From Melieria omissa (Eukaryota > Arthropoda > Insecta > Diptera > Ulidiidae), in NCBI GenBank assembly GCA_963971225.1, contig OZ020268.1, positions 38,137,348 to 38,201,347 on the forward strand: a DNA stretch of 64,000 nt, in the 5' to 3' direction. Each line of letters begins with the position of its first letter. Position 1 is the stretch's first letter. The notes below the pieces were generated by a model that was given only the letters and a program-made list of their open reading frames with translations, had not been told where the DNA came from and searched no databases. Positions 11,149 to 22,734 of the stretch are shown piece after piece. The translations under genes were made by a program, and so were the position numbers.

Positions 11149-14100
11149 TTTAATTTCTTGACAATAATAAATATGTTTTACAGCACAGTTGCTATTACGC
11201 TGTTGTTTGTTTTGGTTTCTTTTACAATTACAAAAAATAACAAACCAATGAAATCAGTGCAATTTAATTTTGTTTGCATATTTTCAGCATAAATCATGTT
11301 TGGTTGGCTGTTTGCGACAGTTTCCATCCATTGAATGTCACTTGGTTGATGCTGTCATTTCTACATATAATTTTTACACTTTGTAGTTTGTACTGTTAAA
11401 TGTTTTTTCATTATTAGGTATTTGTATAAATTTAATTATACTCCAATGTTTTCATTTCAGTTTTGCTTGGGCGCTAAATTAAATGTGACAAAGGACATAA
11501 AAGCATTTTACTGTCGCATTTATTTGTGTCATGAAATTGCATGAAATCACATCAATCAATATTGATTTGTTAGTTGAGACGAGCAGTCAGCGGCGCACTC
11601 AGCCGATAAGTTAATATGGTTAGTTATTGGTGATAATGTGATGCGGCAGCTGGGCTGGGCAGCGCATGAATTATGAGCTGCCTGACAGTTGTATGTACAC
11701 ACTTGGGCGAAAATATCACGTAGCAACGTCAGTTAAGGGCGAGTTCACATGATGATTTAAACGTATACATTAGTTTAAAGTTGAGTTGCAACTTAACACA
11801 AAGAATTTGGAATTTATTCATAAAACTAAAGCATTTGCTAACGTTTTGGGACGTTTAAAGTTATTATGATTAAAACATACAACTTTAAAATAACAAAAAC
11901 TAGTTAGTTTTTGATATGTTATATCTTTTTACACAGGTTTACAAAATCAGCAAATGTTTGGATCTGAGAAGACAAAAATGTATTGTAGTCTAAGCAACCT
12001 AATTGAATGTAAATAAAATAAAATCACAGTACATTAATTGGCTGCCCAAATAATTGTCCTAACTACCCACTGACTTCAAGAAATACTGCTGCTTTATCTG
12101 CCTTTGAGACAGACACTACTGAACATTGCTGAACATGTGCACTGAACATTTGACTAATCGAAATGATAATTAAAATAATCCTATGATCAAAATAGTAAAT
12201 TTTTAATGACAAAAACATTAACTAGCTTATTAGTTCTAAACTTCGGAGTTGAAATTAAAATCATGAATTTATAAAAAAACATAAATCTAAATCGATTTTT
12301 CGATTTAGACAGATTTTATGAGCTTAAACAAATCTCTTTATTTCCAAGTTTTAGAGTCCAAGAAAACGAGTTTCGTTCGTAATTTATCTTCTCCGGTGCC
12401 ATGAAATATCTGAAAATTTTGCAGCCCAGATGTCATATTATTCCTTTAATTTTCTGCATCAGCACAGAAAACAATTGGATTGAACAAATTTGTATTTTAA
12501 GCAAACCACAATCGGCCTATATTTGTTGGTATGAATTATTGAAGAAATATGTATTTGTGTAAGAAAGATAGAATAAAACCATAAATCGCTTTCTTTCAGA
12601 CAACCTTATCACCAAAGAGTTTTGCTTCCATTGGATTCTGAGCCAACACACCTTCAACACACCTTCGCCTACACAAATTATATAAAAAATATTATTAAAA
12701 TTTGCAATTCCTTTTCCTCTTTCTGTTATGACTTTGATGGTCTCATATAAAATTGTAATATCAAAACTCAGCATTACCAAGCACTCGATTTGCAATCTTA
12801 AAGCACAGTCTGAATTACACATTACATCGTGTAACGTGAACATGCCCTCAAATGCTTACAGCACCGTTTCGCATTACTTACACGCGTTGGCTGTTAAAAT
12901 TTATGTTTATGTCATCTAATTTTTCACACTAATTGCTGTAATTTTATGCAGCTTACAGCTGAAGCCAGTTAAATTTCTCGTGACGCTTAAGTACCCAAAT
13001 AGCGGCTTCTCGGAACACAATGAAACTTTATGCTTTTCTTTCCAACGCAACCACACAACGCGCCAACACAATGTCCACTGAGACGCTATCAATTGACGAA
13101 ATCGAAGGAGCCTCGTCCAATCAAATATCACACAATAGATTGTTATCAATCAGTGGCAGCGGCAGCGTCGCTATTCGCACTTCCAAGGGAACCTAATGAA
13201 ATCTATTAACAAGAACAAATTGAGCTAATCAGCACTGCTATGCCAAAAATCTGAATACACAAACCGCACAAAGCGCCCAGAGACAGCGAGGCAGACGCGC
13301 TGAAATGTGCCTGACCCTCAAATGCTGGACGATGGAAGGAAAATGCGAGCGTTTGGTTGAAAAAGAAGACACACAAGCAAAGAACCCAAGAAAATAACAC
13401 AAAAAACCGCATTTGAGAGAAATCGTGGAGCGCAAAGAGACCAACGAAGAAGACTAACGAAGCATCCGATGCACAACATGTGCAGCCGTTGCAAGGAAGC
13501 GCGGTCCAAAGGGTAGGGAGGTGTGGTTGTTATACTTATTTTTTATTGGCGTCATTACGTGTGGGTTTATAAATAGTGCGTGGGATGGGCGGCAAATGCT
13601 GGGCTACGTTTGACTTTGACATTGCACTGTGCAAGTGCGTGCGCGCTGTGCGTTGTGGCGCCCGAAAACTTGTGTTAACAGCCGCGGGGCGAGCGAACGA
13701 GCGCGGGTCTGAGGTCGAGGTCGAGGCAACAAAGGCAACAGCAGCAGCAGCAGTAGGCTGAAAATGGAATATTGATTTTTTTCAGTTGCCGCTGTTGCTA
13801 TCAGCTCGCTCGCTGCTGGCTGCGAATATTTGGCAAATTCCTATGAATATTTTGAGCCCCCAAACTGCACAGCACTTTGGGTTATGATATTTTGAGACAG
13901 TAAACTGGGTTTCAATATTAACGAGTTTTTTCAATATTTTTCATGTAAATTCAATTCATGGCAGATTTTGAGAATTTGCAGTATAAGTTGGGTATAACGA
14001 TTTTAAGTCAAATATATTTTTGGATTAATTGAAAATGGATCAACATTAAGAAAATAAATTGATTTTTCAATTCAATTCAATAAATTCTATTTTGTATTGT

Positions 14101-14961
14101 TTTATAAAATTATTCTGCAGAAAATGTAAACAACAAATTATGTCAGGGAAACTTTGGAGCATTTTTGGAACATTCTTTGCTTCTGTCCGGCTATTGCAAA
14201 ATTGTGCTTTACTCACTTAGGGGGCCCTGTTGTTTTTTGGGGTAAGATGGAGTCCCTAAACATGACATTCCCACCAATCACTTCTACGTTGACCCGCAAC
14301 ACTAAAGTATCCTAACTGAGACCCAACAAAATCATTACGTGGCCAACCTGGCTAACCTTACTTATTAAAATATTTTAGATTTCTTTAATACCTTTTAAGA
14401 GGAATAAATATATCAAAATATTCTACAAATATTTAGAAACATGTTTCTGATTACAAAGTGTGTAGGAAAAGCAATGGAATAATTGTTTTGATATTGGTTT
14501 GGATAAAGCAAACAATGGGCAATTTAGGGTAAATAACTTTTTCTACTCAATTGATACGATTGAAGCAAAAATATTGTTGGAACAAATCTTTTAACTTTAA
14601 AATCGTCCCTAAATTGTTTAACAAATTTTATTTATTGGGAGCTGTGCATTCTATTCTAAAAGCTATTACCATGATACAAAAAATAAAGGTAGAGCCAATT
14701 CTTCTTCTTAGCCACCATGTTGCGCATCTGACACTAAACGATTTTTTGGCGTTCTGCTTTGAAAATGTGCTACCGTACTGTTATAAGAGAATCTTTTGAA
14801 CATGTTTTTAATACTGTAATGATCTGTAATGTAATCTTATCTGCTATGGAATTCGCATTAGCATTTTTATACTTTCGCCCAAAATAAAGTATTCACAGTT
14901 TCAGTACACAGTATTCCGTGTTTATTTTAAAAAGATCTTAAAATTCTTAACACTAATTTAA
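11149..14961. other. Intergenic/intronic, no gene recognised
   Basis: Mostly AT-rich. A G+C-richer patch at about 13.2-13.8 kb has short unsupported ORFs and could be a leader or promoter. A small hairpin (AAATCTAAATCGA pairing with TCGATTTAGACAGATTT) sits near 12285-12315. Confidence 0.4.
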
Positions 14962-15044
14962 CCTTTTCAGTCACAATGTCCAATATATTGGACTACAGCC
15001 CATACAATTCATACAGAACGGGTTAATTTTCATGTCGGAAAGGG
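14962..15044. mobile_element. Tiny TTAA-flanked MITE (83 bp), copy 1
   Basis: TTAA at 14958-14961 and 15045-15048. The ends read CCTTTTCAGTCACAATGTCC and (reverse) CCCTTTCCGACATG. The interior contains the block ATTGGACTACAGCCCATAC, found in the opposite orientation in the copy at 35423-35506. Confidence 0.7.
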
Positions 15045-15299
15045 TTAATATTAAATCAAAGTGGCATCACGACTCAAGCTTTTTACGAATACAAAGACTG
15101 TCAATTGGCACGTTTATTGTCAAAAAATTTGACAGCGGTTCTATATTTATTTTTTGTACCATGAGTTATAACAAGTACTTAAAATTTTGCAGAAATGTGG
15201 AATAAAATAAGTTACTACTAATATTATTAGTGTTATTGTCAATTATAAAATAAAAAATTGTTTAACTCAGAAAGAGGAGCAAAAGCTGTAAGTTTCTAT

Positions 15300-15534
15300 G
15301 AGTCGTGTCTGGGTATAGTGAATACCTCGATATAGTTGACACCTAAGTTTTGACATGGAGCCTGTAAATATTAAACACAAAATTTTGATAACAATTTCAA
15401 GCAAAAAACAAAGAGTGTATTTTGAGCAAATAAAACTAGTTTTTGAACAAAAATGCTAACCTGGATATAGTGAACAACCTCAAAACTGTGAACAGGCCTT
15501 GCAATAATTAGTTCACTATATCCAGACACGACTG
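15300..15534. mobile_element. Pogo/Tc1-like MITE, copy 2 (235 bp)
   Basis: Same family and orientation as 7752-7974. The right end TATCCAGACACGACTG followed by TA is intact. The left end reads GAGTCGTGTCTGGGTATAG, with its first base changed. The interior is non-coding. Confidence 0.82.
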
Positions 15535-15951
15535 TAGTTCCTATTAGGATTTTATTACTATAAGGATAGTAATGGAAATATATAAATTGCATTGTTCGAT
15601 GAATTTAGCAATCAGAGCTTACAACCTCAAATCGGGTTTTAAGTTTTAATACTAACTTTAATAACAAGTTAAGAAAGTCAAAGTATTGAACAACCTAACC
15701 TAACTTATAAAACAAACATCATCCTTATCAAAGCCAAAACAACAAATAAAGACATTTTCAAATATTATTCGACTACTCGAAACAGCCCATTAAATTCCCC
15801 AACTCCAAGAGGAATCCAAATAAATTAATTGATTGATCGTTTCCCGCAACGCAACCCTGGCTATAGGAATGAGTTTAGCAACAACAATAAGGCGCCTTAG
15901 AACAAAGAGCAAAGCAAACAATTTTATATGAATATGAATAATGAACATTAC

Positions 15952-16095
15952 GTTGCCATCGCTGCCCACAAAGAATCCGGGACGCTGTGCGCTGCGTTCG
16001 GCTGCGAATGCGGACTGCATTTGCGACTGTGACTGCGCCTGCTGCGAGGATTGACGCAAGTCCTGGTAACCCGATTCCAGCTCCGTGTACGACAT
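15952..16095 (-). CDS. Candidate first coding exon (MSYTELESGYQDL...)
   Basis: An ATG at 16095 opens 48 codons beginning MSYTELESGYQDLRQSSQQ, then a Gln/Ser-rich stretch, ending ...FFVGSDGN at a donor AAC|GTAATG (phase 0). Beyond the donor the frame becomes AT-rich with no protein character. The sequence looks like the cytoplasmic N-terminus of a larger protein, but I cannot name it. Its continuation should lie to the left on the minus strand. The phase matches the exon at 4751-5269, so the two could be alternative starts of one gene; this is inference. Confidence 0.55.
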
Positions 16096-17318
16096 TGCGC
16101 TGCTATTTGGGCTTCACTGCGACTACCGTCCGTAACAAGAGGCGCGGTCGCAGCGCGTCACTATGTCAATTAGATTCTCCTTATTTTTGCTCTTCAAATG
16201 CTGCTAATTTTTTAGTATATTCAGCAGAGAAAGAAGCTGATTGTTGGATGATGCTGATTGCTGGGCGCTTCAATGTTGCGTGATTGTGTGTGTATGTATG
16301 CGTACGTATGTTTGGTTAATTTTGTTGAACAATTTCTTTGCGCAGGTAAATGCAAATATTAAACATTGATGTGAGGTGAGGTGAGCACAGTCAAATGCAT
16401 GAACAAGCATTAGTTTTGCATGTGTAGATTTTGCTAAACTGTGCCACATTTTTTCGCCTTCGACATTTTGTTTTTTTTGTGTCTTTTTGCTTTGTCGTGT
16501 GTACTTTTCTGCACGCTGGCCCTTGGGGCATCGATTTATTTGCTTTGAATTTGGATTTTTTCTTCTTTTTTCACTTTTCTTAACGCGCTAGCAGAGCGCA
16601 CACTGCCAAACTCCAGCACTGGCAAACTGTTTCACTCAAATTTCCCAGACATTTTTTAGCCAATTATATAAGTTTCGCAACATTTCGTTGCAAACGCGAG
16701 CAAATTTTCACACCACTTTTTCACATTACAACGCACAAACAAGCCAGCAGCAAATGGTCCGATTGTGAAGCAGAAAATCAACCAGCCAACCTGGCCGTCG
16801 CGTCACCCACGAAAGCGAAATTTCTGTCAAAAAGCAGATTTTCCCTCGGCCACTTTGCAGCGGCGCGCTTTGACGTTTCGATGCGCGCTGTCTGCAAACA
16901 GTTCGCGGAAATCAGCTGTTCGCGTTAGCCGTCGAATGTATCTGCAGCAGGCACAGATACGCCTGACGACTGACGCCAGCGCGTCAGCTGTTTGTTTGTT
17001 TACATTGCGCGGCAAACGCGCGTGACGTCACAGCGCAGCGCAACTGAGGTGGTGGTGGCACGTTGCATTGAAACGTTATGCGATGTGTGCAGTTGTGTGT
17101 AGCATTGTTGGTAGTGGGCAATGCAGCCAATGTTGTTGCATCAGAAACCCGCAACGATTAAATTGTGGCCCCTTTTAAGTAGCAACGCAGCGTAAAAATG
17201 CATATCTACACTGGGAAAAATTTCAGTTCTCGAAAAGTTGCTAATGCATAACAACCAAATTCAAAGGGCCAGAAACTAGTTTTATTAACTAAATTAACAG
17301 TGTCAACCTGTACAAATA
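16096..17318. other. G+C-richer flank upstream of the 16-kb exon
   Basis: About 16.6-17.05 kb is CpG-richer with short unsupported ORFs. It is plausibly the promoter or 5' leader of the minus-strand exon at 15952-16095. No defined motif. Confidence 0.35.
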
Positions 17319-18453
17319 AGGAGTGCGTCGAATAAAATTGTCCGTTACAAAAATGATTAAATCTTTTGAACCCGTAGTCCGATTTGTATGAATTAAATAA
17401 CTTTTGTTTAAAAATTGTTTACAGATTTCAAAACCGAAGTAAGAAACCAGATATTTTGTTTTTTAATAAAAAGTTTTAATTTTTCTGGAACCCCGTCCAT
17501 TAATGGTTTTATGGTTGTGTCCGACACTCTCATAGTTGATGAAGACCACTTTCTCTTAAAGTCTTGAAGGTCTTTGACCATTTTTTTGGTTACCTTCATC
17601 TCACTTTTTACTAAAGCCCAGTATCTCTCGATTGCTCAAATCACTGTTTTCCGTTGGAACCACTCTAAAGCCTTTTTGCTGTAGTGACATAAAGCGAGGT
17701 CAGGCCAAAACACTTCATGTTGGTTTAAAAAGGGAGCAATCTCTTTTGCAAACATTCCTTCACATATATTACGCTGTTGATTCCACCCGATGTAACGAAT
17801 GAGCTGCTATTTTTGCCACAACTGCAGATAATCTGCCAAACAAGGAATTTCATTGGGAGTTTTGTAACATTTGTGGAATTGAATTTTCCAGTAACATTTC
17901 CTCGAGAATCGGCTGTATAAAATTACTGTCCAGGTAGCTGGGAAAATTCCGCTTTCCGCATTCATTATGGAGCATTCGAATTTCTTTACAAAATCTTGCG
18001 CCAGCTGTTTAGCTCGTTGTTTCGCGATTTCATTCTTGACGGTGTTTTGGTCTGGAACTTTCTGCACCTTGTACGTCTGCAGCCCAGCTTCCTTCTTAAT
18101 TCTGCGCTCGAAAGATTCTGAGCAGTCAGCCTTCCTTGCCAATTTCCTTCCCGAAATGCTTGGATCCTTCTTCAGAAATGGTCACGACGTTCTTCGACTT
18201 TCCATGATCATGTGGCCCCTTTTTTTACCAGAACCTTTCTGCGGTTACTTTTGAAAAATTATAATGATGTTTTTTCGGACTTCCACTTTGTTTTCCATTT
18301 TCGCGTTAAATACATTTTTATTGGCTCTAACGGACGCGTTATATTTTCTGACATTTAATTCAGTGCTGCTAAGATAAAAATTTTTTTATTTGAAATTTTC
18401 AATAGCACTGTAGGGGAGAAAATTTAACGGATAATTTTATTCAATGCAGTCCT
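17319..18453 (-). mobile_element. Tc1/mariner-type element with terminal repeats (1135 bp)
   Basis: Both ends read AGGA(G/C)TGC(G/A)T(C/T)GAATAAAATT inward and continue with (G/A)TCCGTTA; TA flanks each side (17317-17318 and 18454-18455). The interior contains a broken minus-strand transposase. Length and target site fit an IS630/Tc1/mariner element. Confidence 0.85.
17408..18230 (-). pseudogene. Broken transposase of the 17.3-kb element
   Basis: Minus-strand frames are interrupted by frameshifts and stops. An N-terminal part near 18.0-18.2 kb has ARKADCSESFERRIKKEAGL followed by QTYKVQKVP, similar to the DNA-binding linker of Tc1/mariner-like transposases. A C-terminal part near 17.4-17.6 kb contains VTKKMVKDLQDFKRKW. 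The DDE catalytic residues cannot be followed in one frame. It lies entirely within the inverted repeats of the element and is certainly inactive as read. Confidence 0.7.
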
Positions 18454-18902
18454 TACCACAACAACTTCCAGCTTTCGAATTATTAAATCTTTAGAGACTA
18501 TAAATTATTTTGTTGACAAACAAATGATTTTTTTTTAACATATGAAACGTTAAATATATGATAGAATTTGTTGTTATAGCGCCTCCACAACCTATGCCAC
18601 AGAGCCACGATCTTAAAGTTTTGTATTATACATAGATATGTAAGCATGTTGCAAATGTATGTACAATGAATTTAACATTGGCATTATAAATTACTGGGAT
18701 TGAAATTTAGTTCTGTTAAATGAACGCAAAAACAAAAAATTCTATTTTATTTTAAAGTTGTTCGATCCATTTGTGTGTATAATGCACTAAGCTCACTTAA
18801 TATTGCGAGGTGCGTTAGGTGTAGCGACAACTGTACGCCAACATTTGTTTGATGCATGATCAAACTGTATGTGGAATCAATTTATTATGATGAAAAATTT
18901 AA

Positions 18903-19154
18903 TGCGTTAAAGACCGCATGCCCAACGGTGGGTCACTCCGCAACAACATTACCGGCCCGCGTGCTCATTGGTGGGCATGATTTAAATTCAATTTATGTAC
19001 AGTAGTCCATTCGGCGGTCCCTCGAAGAGAAACTGCATATAGCGGACTTACTTAATTTGACATAGCCTCATTTTCCTAGCCTCAAACATAGCCTAAAAAA
19101 AAAATGCCGGTCCCTATGCGAGAAATAAGATTTTTCAATGCGGTCTTCAACGTA
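18903..19154. mobile_element. TTAA-flanked MITE (252 bp)
   Basis: TTAA at 18899-18902 and 19155-19158. The inverted ends are TGCGTTAAAGACCGCAT and (reverse) TACGTTGAAGACCGCAT. No coding capacity. Confidence 0.82.
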
Positions 19155-19296
19155 TTAAGAACTAATGATTTTTGGAAGCATTTTTTAATTCCAAAAAGTT
19201 TGACTAAAGTTGAAGTTCATTGTTAGGGCGCGGAAAACATCATCACACAGGCAAATGATGTCACACTCCTCTGATCATCGCTTATTGGAATCATGG

Positions 19297-19318
19297 TTGG
19301 CAGTTGGCAGTTGGCAGT
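19297..19318. repeat. Short tandem TTGGCAG repeat
   Basis: Three consecutive TTGGCAG units. Confidence 0.8.
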
Positions 19319-19954
19319 TCTGCTAAGCATTATTTAAAATTAATTAACCTCACTGGCACCAAGCTATACATTAGTCACACAGTTACAAGTCAGGCACTGT
19401 ACTCAATGCAGGGTATAAAAAAGTAGCTCGCCACCGACTGCAACTTGTCGTTGCTAGTAATTAATATTTAGTTTGACGCATCTGATATGAAGGAAATATA
19501 TAAACATATTCCGTAATGTCAATTTCACGTCACATCCCAAGAAATTACATAGACCAACTTACATCAATTTCAACTCACATCTCAGTTAATAATACAACCA
19601 CTGGCCGCTTTTCTCCTTTTAAAATTAACAAACATTAATTGTCAGCAAAACTGCAACGCATCCGAGCGGCCGGATGTCGCTGTGGCGCATCTTATCTCGA
19701 AGCACTTTGCCTTTGAAACCACATCCTCGGCACCTGCAACCGCTCGCATATTACTACGGCAACCGCAGGCAGCAAATCGTAGCAACCCACTTGTTTAGTT
19801 TCATTTCGTGTTCGTTGAAATATTTTTTTCATATTCAAAAATTTAATTTGGAAAGACGATAGACGAAAAATCATATTTAATTTGATATTTAGTTTGATTA
19901 CAGAGATAATAGAAATTCCTTACCAAATCACGGGGTCCGCTAAACATAGTCGCC

Positions 19955-22408
19955 ATGCTTAATTGTCCGCCGAGCGAGAATGCCGCCGATAGGTCGAAAG
20001 TCGTCCACAAGAAGCCCATTGTGCTGTCGTCGCAGCGCTACGAGCGACTGATGAACAACGCCACTCAGGCGAGCAAACTGCGTGCCCTGAAGGAGTCGGA
20101 GGAGGAGGAGAAGTACCGCCAGTATCTGAAGGACGGGTCCGATGCGCTGGTGGCTAATTTCAGGGGAAACATACAGCGGACGCAGGAGGAGAAGATCGCC
20201 GATGTCAAGGACCAGATGGAAAAGAAAATGACAAAAAGTGAGCACGACTTATTGACACAAAGTCAAGTTGGCTCTCGAATAGGAGTGCAATGTGGTCACG
20301 CAAGTAGTGTAGAGATTTTGAAGATTTTATAGCTACTTTAACTCAGCCAAGCCGAATGTGCACGTAGTACAACTGTTCTTGTATGGCGCCGTTAAATTTA
20401 TTGGTTTACCGTAATATGGTGTTAGTACTACACGGCCGGCATGGCTGAGTTAACGGTCTAAAAATTTACTTTTATCTACATGTCTTAATTGTGAGCAACC
20501 CACACAGTAGATCCTGAATCTGTTTAAGAGTAGAAATCGACTGCAATGGTTACTGTTATAACCTAATTTTTGTCTGTATATGCAGTAAAGGAATCGTACG
20601 ACCAGGCCAAGGAAAACGAGGCTCAAGTGCGTCGCGAAAAAGTGGCCAAAGCGCAGCACTTTATCGAGCAACTGAAACCGGGACCCCGAGAGCTGCAGTC
20701 CGCCGCCATACAGAGTGAAGTGCTGCGCGCTCGCAACGTGCAGCGCAACATCAATGAGGAGTTCGAGAGGGTCGTTAAGAAGCAGGAGTGTGTCGACAAA
20801 CTAAAGTGCAATTATCAGAATATGGCATTCATCACCGAGGAGGCAAAGCGCATGGAGGACAAGCAGAAGAACAACATCAGCTACAAAAAGGAAATGCTGC
20901 AGACGATCAACGAGTGCAGTAAACAGCGCACCGAGTACAAGAAGCAGCTGCTGAAAGAGCAGCAGGCCGAACGCGAGGCCATGGATCAGGAGATAAAGGC
21001 ACAAATCGAGAAAGAGAAGGCGATAATGGAAAAGAAGCGTGCCGCCCTGCGAAAGAACGCTCTGGAGGCGATGAAGATGGTCGAGCAGCGCAGACTAAGT
21101 ATGCCCGTTATTTCAGCTATTATCACTGGTGCTTGTGAAGGGTCCCAGGCTGCGTCTTATACTTAGTAATAGTCAAACATATTAAGTACTTACATTTTTA
21201 AGTATTTCTGTCAAGTACCATCGGCAGTGCCATAAAGTCGAACTTTATCTGAAAGTCGTCAAGCACCAGTGTTATCGCCAACACTGCAAACCTGTTTTTA
21301 ATTTGTGTTGATTAAAATGTAATAATTTCCCCACGCAGGAGAGCGCATGACTGACGAAATTGAGGAGCATCTGTGCAGCGTGTACAATCTGGGCAAAACA
21401 CATATTGATGTCGTTAAAACTGAAAAGGAAAAGAAAACGGCAACCGAACGTCAGTTGGCCGCCGAGGCCAATGCCCAGTACTTGCAGTGCATGCAGGAGA
21501 AGATCGAGGATCTCGACGAAGAGCGTATTCGGCGCGACATTAGTCGCATGCAGCTGAAATTCACTGCCGAGGAGCAGGAGAAGATACGCAAGGACAAGGC
21601 GGCCAAGCAGGCACGCATCGAGGCCTACATGCGCGACATGCAGGCGCAGAAGGAGGCCAAGCGTCGCGCCGACGAGGAGAAGCGCTTCGATATGGCGCAA
21701 CGCTTCAAGAACTGCGAGGTGAATACCCTCTACGAGCAAGCGCAGAAGCAAGAGCGCCTGCGCAAGGTGAACGAGGTGCGCGTCACGTTGAAAGCGCAGG
21801 ACGAGGAACAGAAGCGCCGACTCAAGGCCGAGAAGGAGGCGCAACCGAAGGAGGTTGACGCAAGGAAGGACCGAGAGGATCAGTTCTTCTTCGAGTATGC
21901 ACGTAACCTCATGGAGGACGCCCAGAAGAAGGAGCGTCCGCTGTATCCGTTCATCAAGGTGGTGCAGCAGTACAAGCGCGATCGGAACATTGAATGCGAC
22001 CGCAAAACACCGAAACACCTGGTGTCGCAAGTCGGCATCGGTGTGCGTACGGCGGGCGACAGCAAGGCAGCCGAGGCCGAACCCGCCATCAAGTTGCAAT
22101 CGGCATCGAAGATGGGCTTCGGTGACAAGGATCGCCACAGGCTTCTCAGGGACGAGAAGGCGATCAAAGACAGCATACTGGAGAATTGTCTCAAGATTTC
22201 TGAGATTATTGCGGCCGAAACGAAAGACAAGAAGAGTCAAGAGCGTCGCAGGACGATCGACTGCTTGCAGCCAGGCAAGCGTCTGACCAAAGATCCCACA
22301 GTGAACTCTTGTAAGGAACTATTGAAGGAGGACCCCAACAAGGTGCGCTACACTATGTACGAACTAAAGAGAATGAACCAATTCGCGCGCACTTCGGCCA
22401 GCAAATAG
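19955..22408 (+). CDS. TPH-domain coiled-coil axonemal protein (CFAP210/CCDC173-like)
   Basis: Three exons: 19955-20237, 20586-21098 and 21339-22408, each intron GT-AG (donors A|GTGAGC and A|GTATGC; acceptors TATGCAG and CCACGCAG). Phases agree at both joins (phase 1), giving 621 residues. The start is the ATG at 19955, the first in frame. The protein begins MLNCPPSENAADRSK, has an early VLSSQRYERL motif, and is then almost wholly charged helix (Glu/Lys/Arg/Gln heptads) of the trichohyalin-plectin-homology type, ending GKRLTKDPTVNSCKELL and a basic tail. Such proteins (CFAP210, CFAP45, CFAP53) bind inside ciliary or flagellar doublet microtubules. The N-terminal motif and length favour CFAP210, but I cannot exclude a sister family. 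In flies, expression in testis or ciliated neurons is expected. Intron 1 carries a small TTAA MITE. The 3' end faces CP110, 326 bp away. Confidence 0.85.
20342..20449. mobile_element. TTAA-flanked MITE in intron 1 of the TPH gene (108 bp)
   Basis: TTAA at 20338-20341 and 20450-20453. The ends are CTCAGCCAAGCCG and (reverse) CTCAGCCATGCCGGCC, with an inner pairing GTAGTAC/GTACTAC. Non-coding. Confidence 0.78.
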
Positions 22409-22734
22409 TAAGTTTTCAGCGTTGCTGGTGCTTTGTATTCCATTTTATTCAGTTGTTCTTCTGCTATTCGTTTGTGCATAAATATTTATGTATATAAAAT
22501 CAACAAACATAGTTTTTAATTGTACGTTAATGTGTGGTAAAAAAGAGTCGAGATTTTATCTCGTTTTCAGTGCAGTTTCAACTTTAGACAAGGTTAATGT
22601 TTTCGTTTCTGAGTGCGTTGTGTTAAAAATGTCGACTGCGTCGATGTTGGAAGCTCATTTATGAACTCTTGGAGAGCTGTAACAAGTGAAAATTTAATTT
22701 AAAATAACATTTCTCAAAGCTGACATTAAACACA

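Noticed and set aside
12285..12315. Hairpin as a possible small RNA gene
   Set aside because: The stem is short and AT-rich in an AT-rich background, with no further evidence.
21272..22240. 322-aa minus-strand ORF rich in Leu/Val/Arg
   Set aside because: Antisense shadow of the coiled-coil TPH exon; Glu/Lys/Gln codons read backwards give Leu/Phe strings.
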